A stretch of DNA of 33,770 bases from an uncultured Hyphomicrobiales bacterium. GTDB lineage: Bacteria > Pseudomonadota > Alphaproteobacteria > Rhizobiales > Beijerinckiaceae. Shown one piece after another: positions 1 to 8,370 of this stretch (positions are counted from its first letter, which is position 1; each line of letters begins with the position of its first letter). The stretch lies in the NCBI GenBank assembly GCA_903877935.1, contig CAIRGA010000103.1, positions 1-33,770 on the forward strand, read 5' to 3'. The notes under the pieces are model-generated. The model saw only the letters and a program-made list of their open reading frames with translations, made no database searches and was not told the origin of the DNA. The position numbers and the translations under genes are program-made.

Positions 1-942
1 AGACAATAGGCCTGCGAAACCGATTAGTGCGCCTAAACCTAATTTTGCGACCTCCCCGGACATCTTCGCAATGCCGACGGGACCGGATAATTGATCCGAC
101 GAAGCCCGACCAGACACGAGGCCAACCAAAAAATTACCGCTGCTCTCAATAACACTCCAAGATTGGCGGAAACCAAAGGCGATAGCTCCGAGAGCCGTCT
201 CCTGTTTGACCATCAGTGTGCTCGAATCTCTCGCGGCGGCGATCCCGAGAACACCCATACGCCGTGTGCCTACCATCGATTCTTTTAATTGCATTTTAGG
301 CGTGGCAACCAACGTCTGAAGGGCGTCGTCCCGTTTCACCAAAAATTTAAGCGGAACGCCGGCATACATCCCTACAATACGCTGAACGTCGACAAAGCTT
401 TCCACATCAGCGCCATCGACCGATACAATGATATCACCAATTTGAAAGCCTGCTTCAGCTGCAGCGCTTTCAGGAACCACGCTTGCTACCTTAGGGATTA
501 GTACGACCCTGCCATTTAGATACGCATTTGTTGAAAAAATAACCACGCCAAGCAGGATGCTTGCTACGGGACCAGCCAAAACAATTAAAAACCGTTTCCA
601 AACCGGCTGAAAAATAAAGCTTACTGCGCGCTCCTCGGGAGAAAATTCTGCAACTCCTGCGTAATCGGGCGTACTGGCCGCATCTGAATCGCCAAAAAAG
701 CGAACAAAACCACCAAGAGGTAGCAAAGCAATACGCCAGCGGGTACCGCTGCGGTCATTCCAGCCAATCAACTCAGGCCCAAAACCTATTGAAAATGTTG
801 ATACGCGGACGCCACACCACCGTCCGACGAGATAATGCCCAAGTTCATGAAAAAAAACGATAATCGTAAGTACGAACAGAAATGGCGTGATGGTGTTAAG
901 CAGTCCATCCACCCAATAATTCAATAATCCGTTCAAATTCAT
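1..942 (-). CDS. rseP: RseP-type site-2 protease (M50 zinc metalloprotease), 3' part off the left edge
   Basis: Inner-membrane intramembrane zinc protease that in this family cleaves anti-sigma factors and leftover signal peptides. I translated the minus strand from ATG at 942; it stays open to base 1, giving 314 residues of an expected 370-380. Seen directly: the HELGH zinc motif at residues 32-36 inside the first membrane segment, LPLGGFVRFFGD at 74-85, a hydrophobic stretch around 118-135 beginning FLIVLAGPVA, a PDZ-like domain around 145-230 (IGDIIVSVDG), and SGPVGIAK near 290. The second metal-ligand motif (usually NxxPxPxLDG) would lie beyond the edge. The gene follows cdsA after about 90 bases. 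In many relatives dxr sits between these two genes and bamA follows rseP. Family assignment is secure; the exact substrate is unknown. Confidence 0.95.
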   Translation of the reverse strand, partial: MNLNGLLNYWVDGLLNTITPFLFVLTIIVFFHELGHYLVGRWCGVRVSTFSIGFGPELIGWNDRSGTRWRIALLPLGGFVRFFGDSDAASTPDYAGVAEFSPEERAVSFIFQPVWKRFLIVLAGPVASILLGVVIFSTNAYLNGRVVLIPKVASVVPESAAAEAGFQIGDIIVSVDGADVESFVDVQRIVGMYAGVPLKFLVKRDDALQTLVATPKMQLKESMVGTRRMGVLGIAAARDSSTLMVKQETALGAIAFGFRQSWSVIESSGNFLVGLVSGRASSDQLSGPVGIAKMSGEVAKLGLGALIGFAGLLS

Positions 943-1032
943 GATATTCACCAAAAATACCTCTTTTAACGCGCTAAATCATAAATCAGGCCAGGTTGTG
1001 GCAATTAAAGCCGCGATCCTTAAATTTGACCT

Positions 1033-1896
1033 TTAAACGGCTAGAAACCCTGTCATGACCACGAGATAAAAGGCCGCCGCCGTATAGGAATCCAGACGAT
1101 CCATAAGTCCGCCATGGCCTGGAATCAGCGTCCCGGTATCTTTTACGCCAAAGCGACGCTTCATCGCCGATTCAAAGAGATCACCACATTCCGCCACCAA
1201 CGCTGTCGTAATCGTCAGGAAAACAAGGAGCCATCCGTCGATCCAATCAACCGAAAGCCAAATTTTTGCGCAATAAACGGTAGCTACCGGTACAATCGTT
1301 CCAAAAACTAGGCCGCCTAAGAAGCCAGACCAGGTCTTTTTGGGGCTAACCGACGGCCATAATTTAGGACCACCGAGCTGCCGACCAACAAAAAAAGCAC
1401 CTATATCTGCAACCCAAACAACAAAAAATAGCCAGACAATGATCAAAAGCCCCTCGGAGCCACGTGCCCGAAGCGCTAATGGCCCAACGATAATCGATGC
1501 CGCGTATATGGGGCCTGAAATGATCCAAACCGGCGACAATCCAGGTCGCTTTACGATTAAAGCAGCCAGAATGCCAGCAAGAAAGGCGGGAAGAAATGCC
1601 AAAGTCGGCGCAATACTGGTAAATGAAACGACCACAATAGATGCAATAATTCCAACGGATCCTACAGATAAACATGTCCATAACGAATTTTGCGTGAAGC
1701 CAATAACAGAATTCCATTCCCGCAAAACCGCTACCGCGGCCACGCCCCATACAATCGCAAAAGCAACACCGCCATACCAAGCGCTGCTCAGTGCAAGGCC
1801 TGCTAATATAAGGGCTGATAATACGCGCTTTTGCAGCTCCGATGTGCGCTTTGAGCCACCCGTATTTAGATCAGATGTTTCAACTGGAGCGATCAA
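1033..1896 (-). CDS. cdsA: Phosphatidate cytidylyltransferase
   Basis: Integral membrane enzyme making CDP-diacylglycerol from CTP and phosphatidic acid, the branch point for all phospholipids. The 287-residue protein is hydrophobic, with about seven or eight membrane segments. It ends in the complete family signature at residues 243-267: SAMKRR, then [12 protein letters not shown], then MDR, which carries the metal-binding acidic residues. [12 protein letters not shown] further upstream is also typical. The start is TTG at 1896, whose TTGA overlaps the uppS stop codon; this points to translational coupling and explains the non-ATG start. The first in-frame ATG downstream would remove membrane segments. 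Order uppS-cdsA-(dxr)-rseP is common in alphaproteobacteria; dxr is absent here. Confidence 0.96.
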   Translation of the reverse strand: MIAPVETSDLNTGGSKRTSELQKRVLSALILAGLALSSAWYGGVAFAIVWGVAAVAVLREWNSVIGFTQNSLWTCLSVGSVGIIASIVVVSFTSIAPTLAFLPAFLAGILAALIVKRPGLSPVWIISGPIYAASIIVGPLALRARGSEGLLIIVWLFFVVWVADIGAFFVGRQLGGPKLWPSVSPKKTWSGFLGGLVFGTIVPVATVYCAKIWLSVDWIDGWLLVFLTITTALVAECGDLFESAMKRRFGVKDTGTLIPGHGGLMDRLDSYTAAAFYLVVMTGFLAV

Positions 1897-2630
1897 CGCG
1901 ATCCGCCGATCGCTGCAGACAATCCTCCGAAGCGACGATCTCGGACGCGATAAGCATCAATGGCCGCCATCAAGGCATCTTGTCCAAAGTCCGGCCATAA
2001 GACCGGGCTAAACACCAACTCAGAATAGGACGACTGCCATAAAAGGAAGTTGGAAAGACGTTGTTCACCTGAGGTCCTGACGACAAGATCGGGATCAGGG
2101 ATATCAACTGTGTTCAAACGGCTGGCAATCAATTCCTCTGTGATGTCCGCCGGAGCGAGGCTACCATCGGCAATCTCACAAGCGATAGACCGAAAAGCGT
2201 CGGCAATTTCGCGGCGTGAGCCATAATTAAACGCAACGACGAAGGTTAAACCCGTATTGGCGCTCGTTAGCTTTTCGGCTTCATCGAGCAACGCGATGAT
2301 ATCGGCGGAGAGCCCATCATTCACGCCTATGACACGAATACGAACATTCCTCGCATGCAAATCAGCAAGATCATTCCGAATAAAACGGCGAAGCAGGCCC
2401 ATTAATTCGGCAATTTCGGTCACGGGCCTGCGCCAATTCTCCGACGAAAAACTGTAGACGGTGAGAAACCGAATACCTAAATCCTCGGCCGCCGTAATGG
2501 TACGCCGAAGCGCTTCCACGCCACGGCGATGCCCCTCGAACCTAGGAAGTCCACGTTGCGACGCCCAACGACCATTGCCGTCCATAATAATGGCAACATG
2601 TTCTGGAATGTATGAACGTTGATCGGTCAT
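1893..2630 (-). CDS. uppS: Isoprenyl (undecaprenyl) diphosphate synthase
   Basis: Cytosolic cis-prenyltransferase that extends farnesyl diphosphate with isopentenyl diphosphate to the C55 lipid carrier used for peptidoglycan and other surface polymers. Seen: [10 protein letters not shown] with the catalytic Asp near the N terminus, then [24 protein letters not shown], and the C-terminal [19 protein letters not shown] block that binds the homoallylic diphosphate; all are diagnostic for the family. I chose ATG at 2630 (245 residues). An in-frame TTG at 2642 would add four residues but has no better ribosome-binding site. The stop overlaps the cdsA TTG start by four bases, so the two are probably coupled. 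Confidence 0.95.
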   Translation of the reverse strand: MTDQRSYIPEHVAIIMDGNGRWASQRGLPRFEGHRRGVEALRRTITAAEDLGIRFLTVYSFSSENWRRPVTEIAELMGLLRRFIRNDLADLHARNVRIRVIGVNDGLSADIIALLDEAEKLTSANTGLTFVVAFNYGSRREIADAFRSIACEIADGSLAPADITEELIASRLNTVDIPDPDLVVRTSGEQRLSNFLLWQSSYSELVFSPVLWPDFGQDALMAAIDAYRVRDRRFGGLSAAIGGSR

Positions 2631-2701
2631 CGAGGGGGACAAGGGCGTTTACCAAAAATCTAGTGACGTAACGTTTGAAATCAACAAAAGGTTACAAGGT
2701 A

Positions 2702-3262
2702 TTAGACCTGCATAATTTCTTTTTCTTTGGCACCTAGGATCTGGTCTATTCCTACGATCGATTGATCCGTCGCCTTTTGAACTTGGTCTGACTGCCTTGA
2801 GACGTCATCCTCGCTCATTTTGCCGTCTTTCTCAAGTTTCTTGAGCAAATCAAGGCCATCGCGACGGACATGGCGGACGGCAACACGCGCTTCCTCGGAA
2901 TATTTGTGCGCGACTTTGACCATCTCTTTACGGCGCTGTTCGTTTAATTCGGGGATACGAACGCGGATGATTTGGCCTTCCATTTGGGGGTTAAGGCCAA
3001 GATTAGCCTCACGAATAGCTTTATCCACGGCGGCAGCCATCGAACGATCCCAAACCTGAACCGACAACATCCGAGGTTCAGGTACGGTAACGGTAGCCAC
3101 CTGATTGAGCGGCATCGCCGTGCCATACGCGTCAACCTGGATCGGATCGAGCATGGATGAAGAAGCCCGGCCTGTCCGCAATCCACCCAGATCATGCTTG
3201 TAAGAGGCAATTGTCGCCTGCATACGGCGTTTCAAATCGGCAAGATCAAAGGTTGCGCTCAT
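2702..3262 (-). CDS. frr: Ribosome recycling factor
   Basis: Acts with EF-G to split the post-termination ribosome and release tRNA and mRNA. At 186 residues it has the usual length. It is a tRNA-like two-domain protein: a three-helix bundle at both termini ([10 protein letters not shown] at 26-35; later [20 protein letters not shown]) and a small beta domain in the middle ([16 protein letters not shown]). ATG at 3262 is preceded by AGGAG at a good distance. It lies between pyrH (63 bases upstream) and uppS (about 70 bases downstream) in the standard alphaproteobacterial order. Nothing unusual in the sequence. Confidence 0.97.
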   Translation of the reverse strand: MSATFDLADLKRRMQATIASYKHDLGGLRTGRASSSMLDPIQVDAYGTAMPLNQVATVTVPEPRMLSVQVWDRSMAAAVDKAIREANLGLNPQMEGQIIRVRIPELNEQRRKEMVKVAHKYSEEARVAVRHVRRDGLDLLKKLEKDGKMSEDDVSRQSDQVQKATDQSIVGIDQILGAKEKEIMQV

Positions 3263-3326
3263 GGTTCAATAGGCTCCTACACCAAAACAAATGTGACTCT
3301 TTAATTACGACGTAGGCCTACCCCTT

Positions 3327-4040
3327 TCAAGGCGTAACCAGGGTCGATTTTGCCTCTCCCCGCAAGATCGCGGTGATCGCACCCTCGCCATGTGCCGAGC
3401 CGACTAAAATATTAAGTCGATTTTCACGCGCAAGCGCGAATGCCGCCGTATCCATAATCTTCAGATCACGCGCGATGGCATCATCGTGGGTTAATCGATC
3501 ATAGCGGGTCGCGGTCTTATCCTTATTGGGATCGGCCGAATAAACACCGTCAACCTGTGTTGCCTTTAATACGGCATCGCATTTAAGCTCAACGGCACGA
3601 AGAACCGCCGCCGTATCGGTTGTGAAAAACGGACTTCCCGTACCACCGGCCAACACAACGATACGGCCCTTTTGCATATGATGCGAGGCCAATTGCCGTG
3701 CATAGGTTTCACATATCGTTGGAACGGCAACCGCTGATAGCGTGCGCGCCGAAGTACCATGCGCCTCAATCGCCCCCTCAAGCGCGATGGAGTTCATGAT
3801 AGTGGCCAACATGCCCATCGAGTCCGCGGTTGCGCGGTCAATCCACCCTGCGGCTCCAACCTTTGCGCCCCGGATGATGTTACCGCCCCCGATAACCACG
3901 GCAATTTCATAACCGGCGCGCGACGCAGCGGCCAGATCGGCTGCCAATCGAGACAGTGTTGCAGGTGCCAACCAATATCCGTCCGACGCAATCAGGGCTT
4001 CACCCGATAATTTTACAAGGACACGCTTGATATCAGCCAT
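3327..4040 (-). CDS. pyrH: UMP kinase
   Basis: Phosphorylates UMP to UDP with ATP, an essential cytosolic step of pyrimidine nucleotide synthesis; bacterial enzymes are hexamers of the amino acid kinase fold, regulated by GTP and UTP. The 237-residue protein has the family length. Seen: VLVKLSGEAL at residues 7-16 (phosphate-binding Lys 10), VIGGGNIIRGAK around 50-61, DSMGMLATIMN, the GGTGSPFFTTDTAA segment, and VDGVYSADPNKD, the nucleotide-base pocket. ATG at 4040 has a clear GGAGG site upstream. A terminator separates it from tsf, so pyrH-frr-uppS may start from its own promoter or depend on read-through. Confidence 0.97.
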   Translation of the reverse strand: MADIKRVLVKLSGEALIASDGYWLAPATLSRLAADLAAASRAGYEIAVVIGGGNIIRGAKVGAAGWIDRATADSMGMLATIMNSIALEGAIEAHGTSARTLSAVAVPTICETYARQLASHHMQKGRIVVLAGGTGSPFFTTDTAAVLRAVELKCDAVLKATQVDGVYSADPNKDKTATRYDRLTHDDAIARDLKIMDTAAFALARENRLNILVGSAHGEGAITAILRGEAKSTLVTP

Positions 4041-4068
4041 GGAAGCCTCCGTTTATTCTTCTATCGTC

Positions 4069-4099
4069 AAAAAAAAGGCGGTGCCAAGCACCGCCTTTT
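4069..4099 (-). terminator. Rho-independent terminator after tsf
   Basis: Stem GGCGGTGC (4077-4084) pairs perfectly with GCACCGCC (4088-4095) over a three-base loop, extended by A/T pairs. Read on the minus strand the hairpin is followed by eight T (4076-4069). It begins about 12 bases after the tsf stop and sits before pyrH, so it should end most rpsB-tsf transcripts. Confidence 0.88.
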
Positions 4100-4110
4100 G
4101 AACTCTTGCA

Positions 4111-5034
4111 TCAGGCTTTGACGCCAGATGCTGCCGCGACTTCCGCCGCGAAATCGCTTTCTTGTTTCTCGATTCCTTCGCCTAAGGCGTAGCGAACGAA
4201 ACCTTTGAGTTCCACCGCACCACCGACGCGTCCAGCTGCCTCTTTAACCGCTTGAGCGACACTTTTCGACGGATCATGAATGTAAGACTGCTCCATCAAG
4301 CAGACTTCTTTATAATAGGTCTTAATACCGCTTTCGACGATCTTTTCGATCACATTGGCTGGCTTGCCTGCATTCTTTTCGGCCAAAACTGCCTTTTCCC
4401 GAGCAATCGTACCGGCATCCAAGCCAGAGGCATCAAGTGCCTGAGGATTTGCTGCAGCAACATGCATGGCAATTTGGCGGCCAAGAGCGAGCAATTCGTC
4501 CGAATGACCCGTCGATTCAAGCGCCACAATAACGCCGATCTTACCTAGACCATCCGCAATAGAAGAATGGATATAGGAGCCGATAACGCCCTCATGCACC
4601 GTGAGCTCAGCCGCGCGACGAAGCGTCATGTTTTCGCCGATGGTCGCAATCGCGTTCTGGATCGCTTCCTGAACCGTGCCGCCGCCTGGATAATGCGTGC
4701 CACTAAGAGCATCGACATGAGCCGACTTTTCAAGGGCAACATTCGCAATCGTTGTTACGAGCGATTGGAATTCCTCGTTGCGGGCTACGAAATCCGTTTC
4801 CGAATTGACTTCAACAACAACGCCCTTCTTGCCCGAAATACGCAAGCCGATGAGGCCTTCAGCCGCTACGCGACCAGACTTCTTCGCAGCCTTAGCGAGA
4901 CCTTTTGTGCGCAACCAATCGATCGCGGCTTCAATATCGCCGTTATTCTGATCAAGTGCTGTTTTGCAATCCATCATACCAGCGCCGGTCTTCTCACGAA
5001 GGTCCTTCACCATTCCCGCGGTAACAGTTGCCAT
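4111..5034 (-). CDS. tsf: Elongation factor Ts
   Basis: Guanine nucleotide exchange factor for EF-Tu. The 307-residue protein begins with the UBA-like N-terminal domain ([19 protein letters not shown], residues 9-27), followed by the core motif TDFVARN at 80-86, which contacts EF-Tu. The rest forms the two-fold core and dimerisation modules, including [11 protein letters not shown] and [11 protein letters not shown]. The start ATG at 5034 is preceded by AGGA about nine bases upstream. It follows rpsB by 110 bases, with a hairpin in the gap, and is followed at once by a strong terminator: the classic rpsB-tsf transcription unit. Length and sequence are normal. Confidence 0.97.
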   Translation of the reverse strand: MATVTAGMVKDLREKTGAGMMDCKTALDQNNGDIEAAIDWLRTKGLAKAAKKSGRVAAEGLIGLRISGKKGVVVEVNSETDFVARNEEFQSLVTTIANVALEKSAHVDALSGTHYPGGGTVQEAIQNAIATIGENMTLRRAAELTVHEGVIGSYIHSSIADGLGKIGVIVALESTGHSDELLALGRQIAMHVAAANPQALDASGLDAGTIAREKAVLAEKNAGKPANVIEKIVESGIKTYYKEVCLMEQSYIHDPSKSVAQAVKEAAGRVGGAVELKGFVRYALGEGIEKQESDFAAEVAAASGVKA

Positions 5035-5064
5035 GGGATAATCCTTTCATCCGTTCATAAGAAT

Positions 5065-5088
5065 GACGGCGACCCGAAAGCCGCCGTC
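5065..5088 (-). other. Intercistronic hairpin between rpsB and tsf
   Basis: Perfect seven-base inverted repeat, GACGGCG at 5065-5071 and CGCCGTC at 5082-5088, with a ten-base loop, in the 110-base gap between rpsB and tsf. No T-run follows on the minus strand, so it is not a full terminator. It may attenuate, or mark an RNA processing point that changes the S2 to EF-Ts ratio; that role is inference. Confidence 0.45.
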
Positions 5089-5144
5089 TCGTTTATCACA
5101 AGGACCGATTCGCGTGACAGATTTGCGGATCGGGAGTGTTTTAA

Positions 5145-6152
5145 TCAACCGGCTTCAACAAGACCACGCGCTGACGCAACCCAGCCGTCACGTCCCGCGC
5201 GGCCATTCAGCTTCAATTCTTGATCCAAGGTTGAGACATCCGCGTCGGACATCGCCGCAACCTGCCAATAATGGTAAACGCCGGCCTCATTGAGCTTCTG
5301 CTCGAGCTGCGGACCAATACCGGTCAATTTCTTCAAATCGTCAGGCGCACCGCGGGGAACGGAAAGACGCTCAAATGCTTCACCAACATATGGCGCCGCA
5401 TCAACCGGAAGCACTTCCGCCATTGGCGCAACAGACGAACCAATATCCATACCCGAAGAGCCCTGGCTCCGCGAGATACCGTCGAGAGCTGCACGGGCAA
5501 TGAGATCGCAATAAAGAGCAATCGCACGTCCAGCGTCATCGTTTCCGGGAATTGGGAATGTAATGCCGTCAGGATCGCAATTCGTGTCGATGATGGCGGC
5601 GACTGGAATACCAAGCCGCTGCGCTTCTTGAATAGCAAGCTGTTCTTTGTTCGTGTCGATCACGAAGATCATGTCTGGCGTGCCGCCCATTTCGCGGATG
5701 CCGCCGAGCGCCTTGTCGAGCTTTTCCTTTTCGCGGGAAAGCATCAAACGCTCTTTCTTAGTCAAACCCTGCGCGCCACCAGCGAGCAACTCATCGACCT
5801 TCTTAAGGCGCTGGATCGAACCGGAAATCGTCTTCCAGTTCGTCAACATGCCGCCGAGCCAACGGGAGTTAACATAATACTGAGCCGAACGCTTCGCTGC
5901 GTCCGAAATCAAATCAGCAGCCTGACGCTTCGTGCCAACGAACAGGATACGGCCGCCATTGGCTACCGTGTCCGACACGGCCTGCAGCGCGCGGTGCAAC
6001 ATCGGAACCGACTGGGCAAGATCGATAATGTGGATGTTATTGCGCGTTCCGAAAATGAACTGCTGCATTTTTGGATTCCAGCGATGCGACTGGTGACCAA
6101 AATGGGCGCCCGCTTCGAGCAATTGACGCATAGAAAAATCTGGCAAAGCCAT
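5145..6152 (-). CDS. rpsB: 30S ribosomal protein S2 with C-terminal helix-hairpin-helix extension
   Basis: Ribosomal protein S2 of the small subunit, needed for S1 docking. Residues 1-228 are a normal S2: the [15 protein letters not shown] motif near the start, [11 protein letters not shown] at 68-78, WLGGMLTNW at 98-106, [12 protein letters not shown] at 159-170, and [11 protein letters not shown] at 201-211. At 335 residues the protein is much longer than the roughly 240-260 usual elsewhere. After a linker (229-269) it carries a second domain at 270-335 with [17 protein letters not shown] and a terminal [12 protein letters not shown], a helix-hairpin-helix type fold. Longer S2 proteins of this sort are, as I recall, found in other Rhizobiales. 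Promoter and leader hairpin lie upstream; tsf follows. Confidence 0.97.
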   Translation of the reverse strand: MALPDFSMRQLLEAGAHFGHQSHRWNPKMQQFIFGTRNNIHIIDLAQSVPMLHRALQAVSDTVANGGRILFVGTKRQAADLISDAAKRSAQYYVNSRWLGGMLTNWKTISGSIQRLKKVDELLAGGAQGLTKKERLMLSREKEKLDKALGGIREMGGTPDMIFVIDTNKEQLAIQEAQRLGIPVAAIIDTNCDPDGITFPIPGNDDAGRAIALYCDLIARAALDGISRSQGSSGMDIGSSVAPMAEVLPVDAAPYVGEAFERLSVPRGAPDDLKKLTGIGPQLEQKLNEAGVYHYWQVAAMSDADVSTLDQELKLNGRAGRDGWVASARGLVEAG

Positions 6153-6187
6153 TGTTGTATTCTCCGGTTATGTCCTCTGCGGGGGAT

Positions 6188-6213
6188 GTGAACCGACCGG
6201 AATAGTCGGTCAC
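6188..6213 (-). promoter_or_regulatory. Leader hairpin in the rpsB 5' untranslated region
   Basis: GTGAACCGAC (6188-6197) pairs with GTCGGTCAC (6205-6213) with one bulged base and a seven-base loop. It lies about 35 bases upstream of the rpsB start and downstream of the predicted promoter. In other bacteria S2 represses its own operon through a leader structure; whether this hairpin serves that role is inference. Confidence 0.45.
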
Positions 6214-6258
6214 CGGAAAGGACGCGCACGCCCAGTCCCCGCATGTGTGATGTGCCGT

Positions 6259-6287
6259 TCTATACGCGCGAGCCCTCTCCTTGGCAA
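6259..6287 (-). promoter_or_regulatory. Sigma70-type promoter for rpsB-tsf
   Basis: On the minus strand TTGCCA (6287-6282), a 17-base spacer, then TATAGA (6264-6259). Spacing is optimal and the -35 matches five of six consensus bases. Transcription would begin near 6252, giving a leader of about 100 bases that contains the hairpin above. The 273-base rpsB-tetR gap holds this promoter and a weaker candidate for tetR. Confidence 0.65.
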
Positions 6288-6396
6288 GGCCAGAAGGCCT
6301 ATAAAGGCGTCAAAATCGTTGTTATTTGAGAAAATTGATCGGCAATTTATCAAGCCTTTGGTCGCAAGGCCGGCCTCAATTCGCTCTAAACGCGTG

Positions 6397-6442
6397 TTGA
6401 CAAGTCATTCAAAATCGAATTACGAATGATGAAATTCAAAAT
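6397..6442 (+). promoter_or_regulatory. Candidate tetR promoter and repeat-type operator
   Basis: TTGACA at 6397-6402 is a perfect -35. The -10 at the right distance is poor (TACGAA at 6421-6426, 18-base spacer). ATTCAAAAT occurs twice, at 6407-6415 and 6434-6442, and GAATT (6417-6421) faces AATTC (6433-6437) across 11 bases. TetR proteins often repress their own promoter at such repeats. If this promoter is real, translation should start at 6468 rather than 6426. Confidence 0.3.
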
Positions 6443-6467
6443 TCGTCACAAATCAGCATTGGTTGAA

Positions 6468-7127
6468 ATGATCGATATCACCTTAAAGCAGTCCGAAGAC
6501 ACCACCCAGGAAATGAAGGAGCGGATTTTAACGGAAGCCGACCGGCTCTTTCGCCACTACGGCTACAGCAAGACGACTGTTGCCGATATTGCGCGCGAAT
6601 TGGGCATGTCGCCGGCTAATATATATCGATTTTTTCCCTCAAAGGCCGCGATTAATGAAGCTATGGCCGAACGTATGCTTTTCCATCGCGTGGCTGAGAC
6701 ATCGAGGATTGCGCAAGGGGCAGGCTCTCCGGTTGAGCGTCTGAAAGGTGTTTTATTAGCCAATCATGCCATGACAATTGGCGTGCTTAACGAAGAGCGA
6801 AAAGTTCACGAAATGGTTGCCGTCGCGATGAGCGAACAGTGGGATGTTGTTAAGGCTCACATTGCCATGATTGTTGCTATCATGGCTGAGCTGATCGCCG
6901 AGGGCGTTGAAAAAGGCCAATTTAGACCGCAAGACCCGCAGCTTTCCGCGCGCTGTATCCACCAGTCGTTCATTGCCTTTGTTCATCCGACCGTCGTCGC
7001 CGAATGTATTAATGACAAGGACCGCACATCGGCCGAACAAATGGTCGATTTTTTATTAGTCGGAATGACAGCAAACAATATCAGCACCACTGAGGCGCCG
7101 CTCATTGCCTCGAAGCCTACGAATTAA
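6468..7127 (+). CDS. TetR/AcrR-family transcriptional regulator of the adjacent RND pump
   Basis: Likely local repressor of the efflux genes that follow. From the chosen start it has 219 residues. The N-terminal TetR helix-turn-helix is clear: ERILTEADRLFRHYGYSKTT, then VADIARELGMSPANIYRFFPSKAAINEAM. The remainder is an all-helical ligand-binding and dimerisation domain with no motif that names the ligand. The start is uncertain: tandem ATG codons at 6426 and 6429 would add 14 residues but overlap the best promoter, so ATG at 6468 is preferred; its ribosome-binding site is weak in either case. The gene is divergent from rpsB and 83 bases upstream of the membrane-fusion protein gene, in the same direction. 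Family certain, specificity unknown. Confidence 0.9.
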   Translation: MIDITLKQSEDTTQEMKERILTEADRLFRHYGYSKTTVADIARELGMSPANIYRFFPSKAAINEAMAERMLFHRVAETSRIAQGAGSPVERLKGVLLANHAMTIGVLNEERKVHEMVAVAMSEQWDVVKAHIAMIVAIMAELIAEGVEKGQFRPQDPQLSARCIHQSFIAFVHPTVVAECINDKDRTSAEQMVDFLLVGMTANNISTTEAPLIASKPTN

Positions 7128-7210
7128 GTCTCTAGCGTTTAAACAGGCCACAAACGGGCCTTCGTATTGAGTCAAAGCCATTTCAAAAATATTCCAATTG
7201 GAGAACCCCA

Positions 7211-8323
7211 ATGTCGTATCGAATTGTTACCACGCTATCGACTATCGCTCTGTTGGGACTAGCCGCCTGCCAAAAACAGGCTGAAGTGACACCCGATCCG
7301 CCAAGACCCGTTAAAGTGGCTGTCGTCTCCCTGCCCTCCGATACAAGGGAGATTGTCCTTTCTGGCTCCGTTAAAGCCCGCGTCGAATCCAATCTTGGAT
7401 TTCGTGTAGCGGGTAAAATCGTTGAACGTAAGGTTGATATCGGACAACGGGTAAAGCCGGGTGAGGTACTGGCCCGCATCGATACGATTGACCTTAAGCT
7501 CGGGCTTCAAACGGCCAATGCAAGTGTCGATGGAGCAAAAGCCCGTCTCCGTGTGGCGCAAGATGAGTTGGCTCGAAATCAAACCCTGTTCGGTCGCGGC
7601 TATGTTGCCCAATCAGCGCTTGATCGTGCAAGCTTAGAAGTTGACCAAGCCAATGCAGCTTTAAATCAGGCAATGGCGGCACGAGAGCAATCCATAAACC
7701 AAACCAATTATGCCGAATTAACGGCTGATACGGTCGGCATTATCACGGCGATCAATGCGGATATTGGACAAGTTGTAACAGCGGGTTCGCCGGTCATCAC
7801 CCTTTCGCGCGAAGACGAGAAGGAAGTTGCCGTTTCCGTTCCCGAGCAGGATATTCGCTCGTTCCAAAACAATATGGCGGTTAATGTTTCCTATTGGGCC
7901 GACCCTAGCATCGCCACGCAAGGCAAAGTCCGCGAGATTGCAGGTGCAGCGGACCCCGCTTCAAGAACCTTTGCTGTCCGCGTCTCGATCGGCAATGAGC
8001 AGCGGATCTTGTTAGGGCAGACAGCTTCGATTTCCGTCAACGTCCCGCTTGTGAGATCAGCTCCGGTCGTGCCCTTAAGCGCGTTGGGAAAGCGCGGCGA
8101 TCAACCCATTGTTTGGATTGTGAATCCCGACGACGAAACAGTCAACTCGCGTATCGTCGAAATAGGCCTCCCCTCACCCGACGGACTTAGGATTGAAAAA
8201 GGTATTGCGCCTGGTGAGATCATTGTCATCGCCGGGATACAATTTTTAACCGAAGGCCAAAAGATAAAGCTACCCGCTTCAAAATTGGCTGCCCTAAATG
8301 ATCTTTCGGGCGCTCAACATTAA
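7211..8323 (+). CDS. RND efflux periplasmic adaptor (membrane fusion protein), lipoprotein
   Basis: Periplasmic adaptor that connects an RND pump with an outer-membrane channel. Its 370 residues begin with a lipoprotein signal peptide and lipobox LAAC, so Cys 20 should be lipidated and anchored in the inner membrane. Next come the split barrel-sandwich (biotinyl-lipoyl-like) halves: GFRVAGKIVERKVDIGQRV near 58-76, and later LTADTVGIITAINADIGQVV. They enclose an alpha-hairpin of about 100-160 rich in Ala, Gln and Asn. A beta-barrel and membrane-proximal domain follow. ATG at 7211 has GGAG seven bases upstream. The pump gene follows after 47 bases. No outer-membrane factor is encoded here, so a channel encoded elsewhere must be used. 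Substrate unknown. Confidence 0.93.
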   Translation: MSYRIVTTLSTIALLGLAACQKQAEVTPDPPRPVKVAVVSLPSDTREIVLSGSVKARVESNLGFRVAGKIVERKVDIGQRVKPGEVLARIDTIDLKLGLQTANASVDGAKARLRVAQDELARNQTLFGRGYVAQSALDRASLEVDQANAALNQAMAAREQSINQTNYAELTADTVGIITAINADIGQVVTAGSPVITLSREDEKEVAVSVPEQDIRSFQNNMAVNVSYWADPSIATQGKVREIAGAADPASRTFAVRVSIGNEQRILLGQTASISVNVPLVRSAPVVPLSALGKRGDQPIVWIVNPDDETVNSRIVEIGLPSPDGLRIEKGIAPGEIIVIAGIQFLTEGQKIKLPASKLAALNDLSGAQH

Positions 8324-8370
8324 TTTACTCATTTATTCAGCCCTCTCTTAATTTTCTTGGAAACACGGCA

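Noticed and set aside
1340-2011. 223-codon plus-strand open frame opposite cdsA and uppS
   Set aside because: Antisense shadow spanning the junction of two real genes; Thr and Pro-rich low-quality protein.
3312-3321. Perfect 10-base palindrome GTAGGCCTAC between pyrH and frr
   Set aside because: Too short for a convincing operator or terminator; no T-run and no partner site nearby.
5271-6191. 306-codon plus-strand open frame opposite rpsB
   Set aside because: Antisense shadow of rpsB; no recognisable domain and no ribosome-binding site.
7150-7172. AGGCC and GGCCT inverted repeat after tetR
   Set aside because: Five-base stem without a T-run; not enough for a terminator call.
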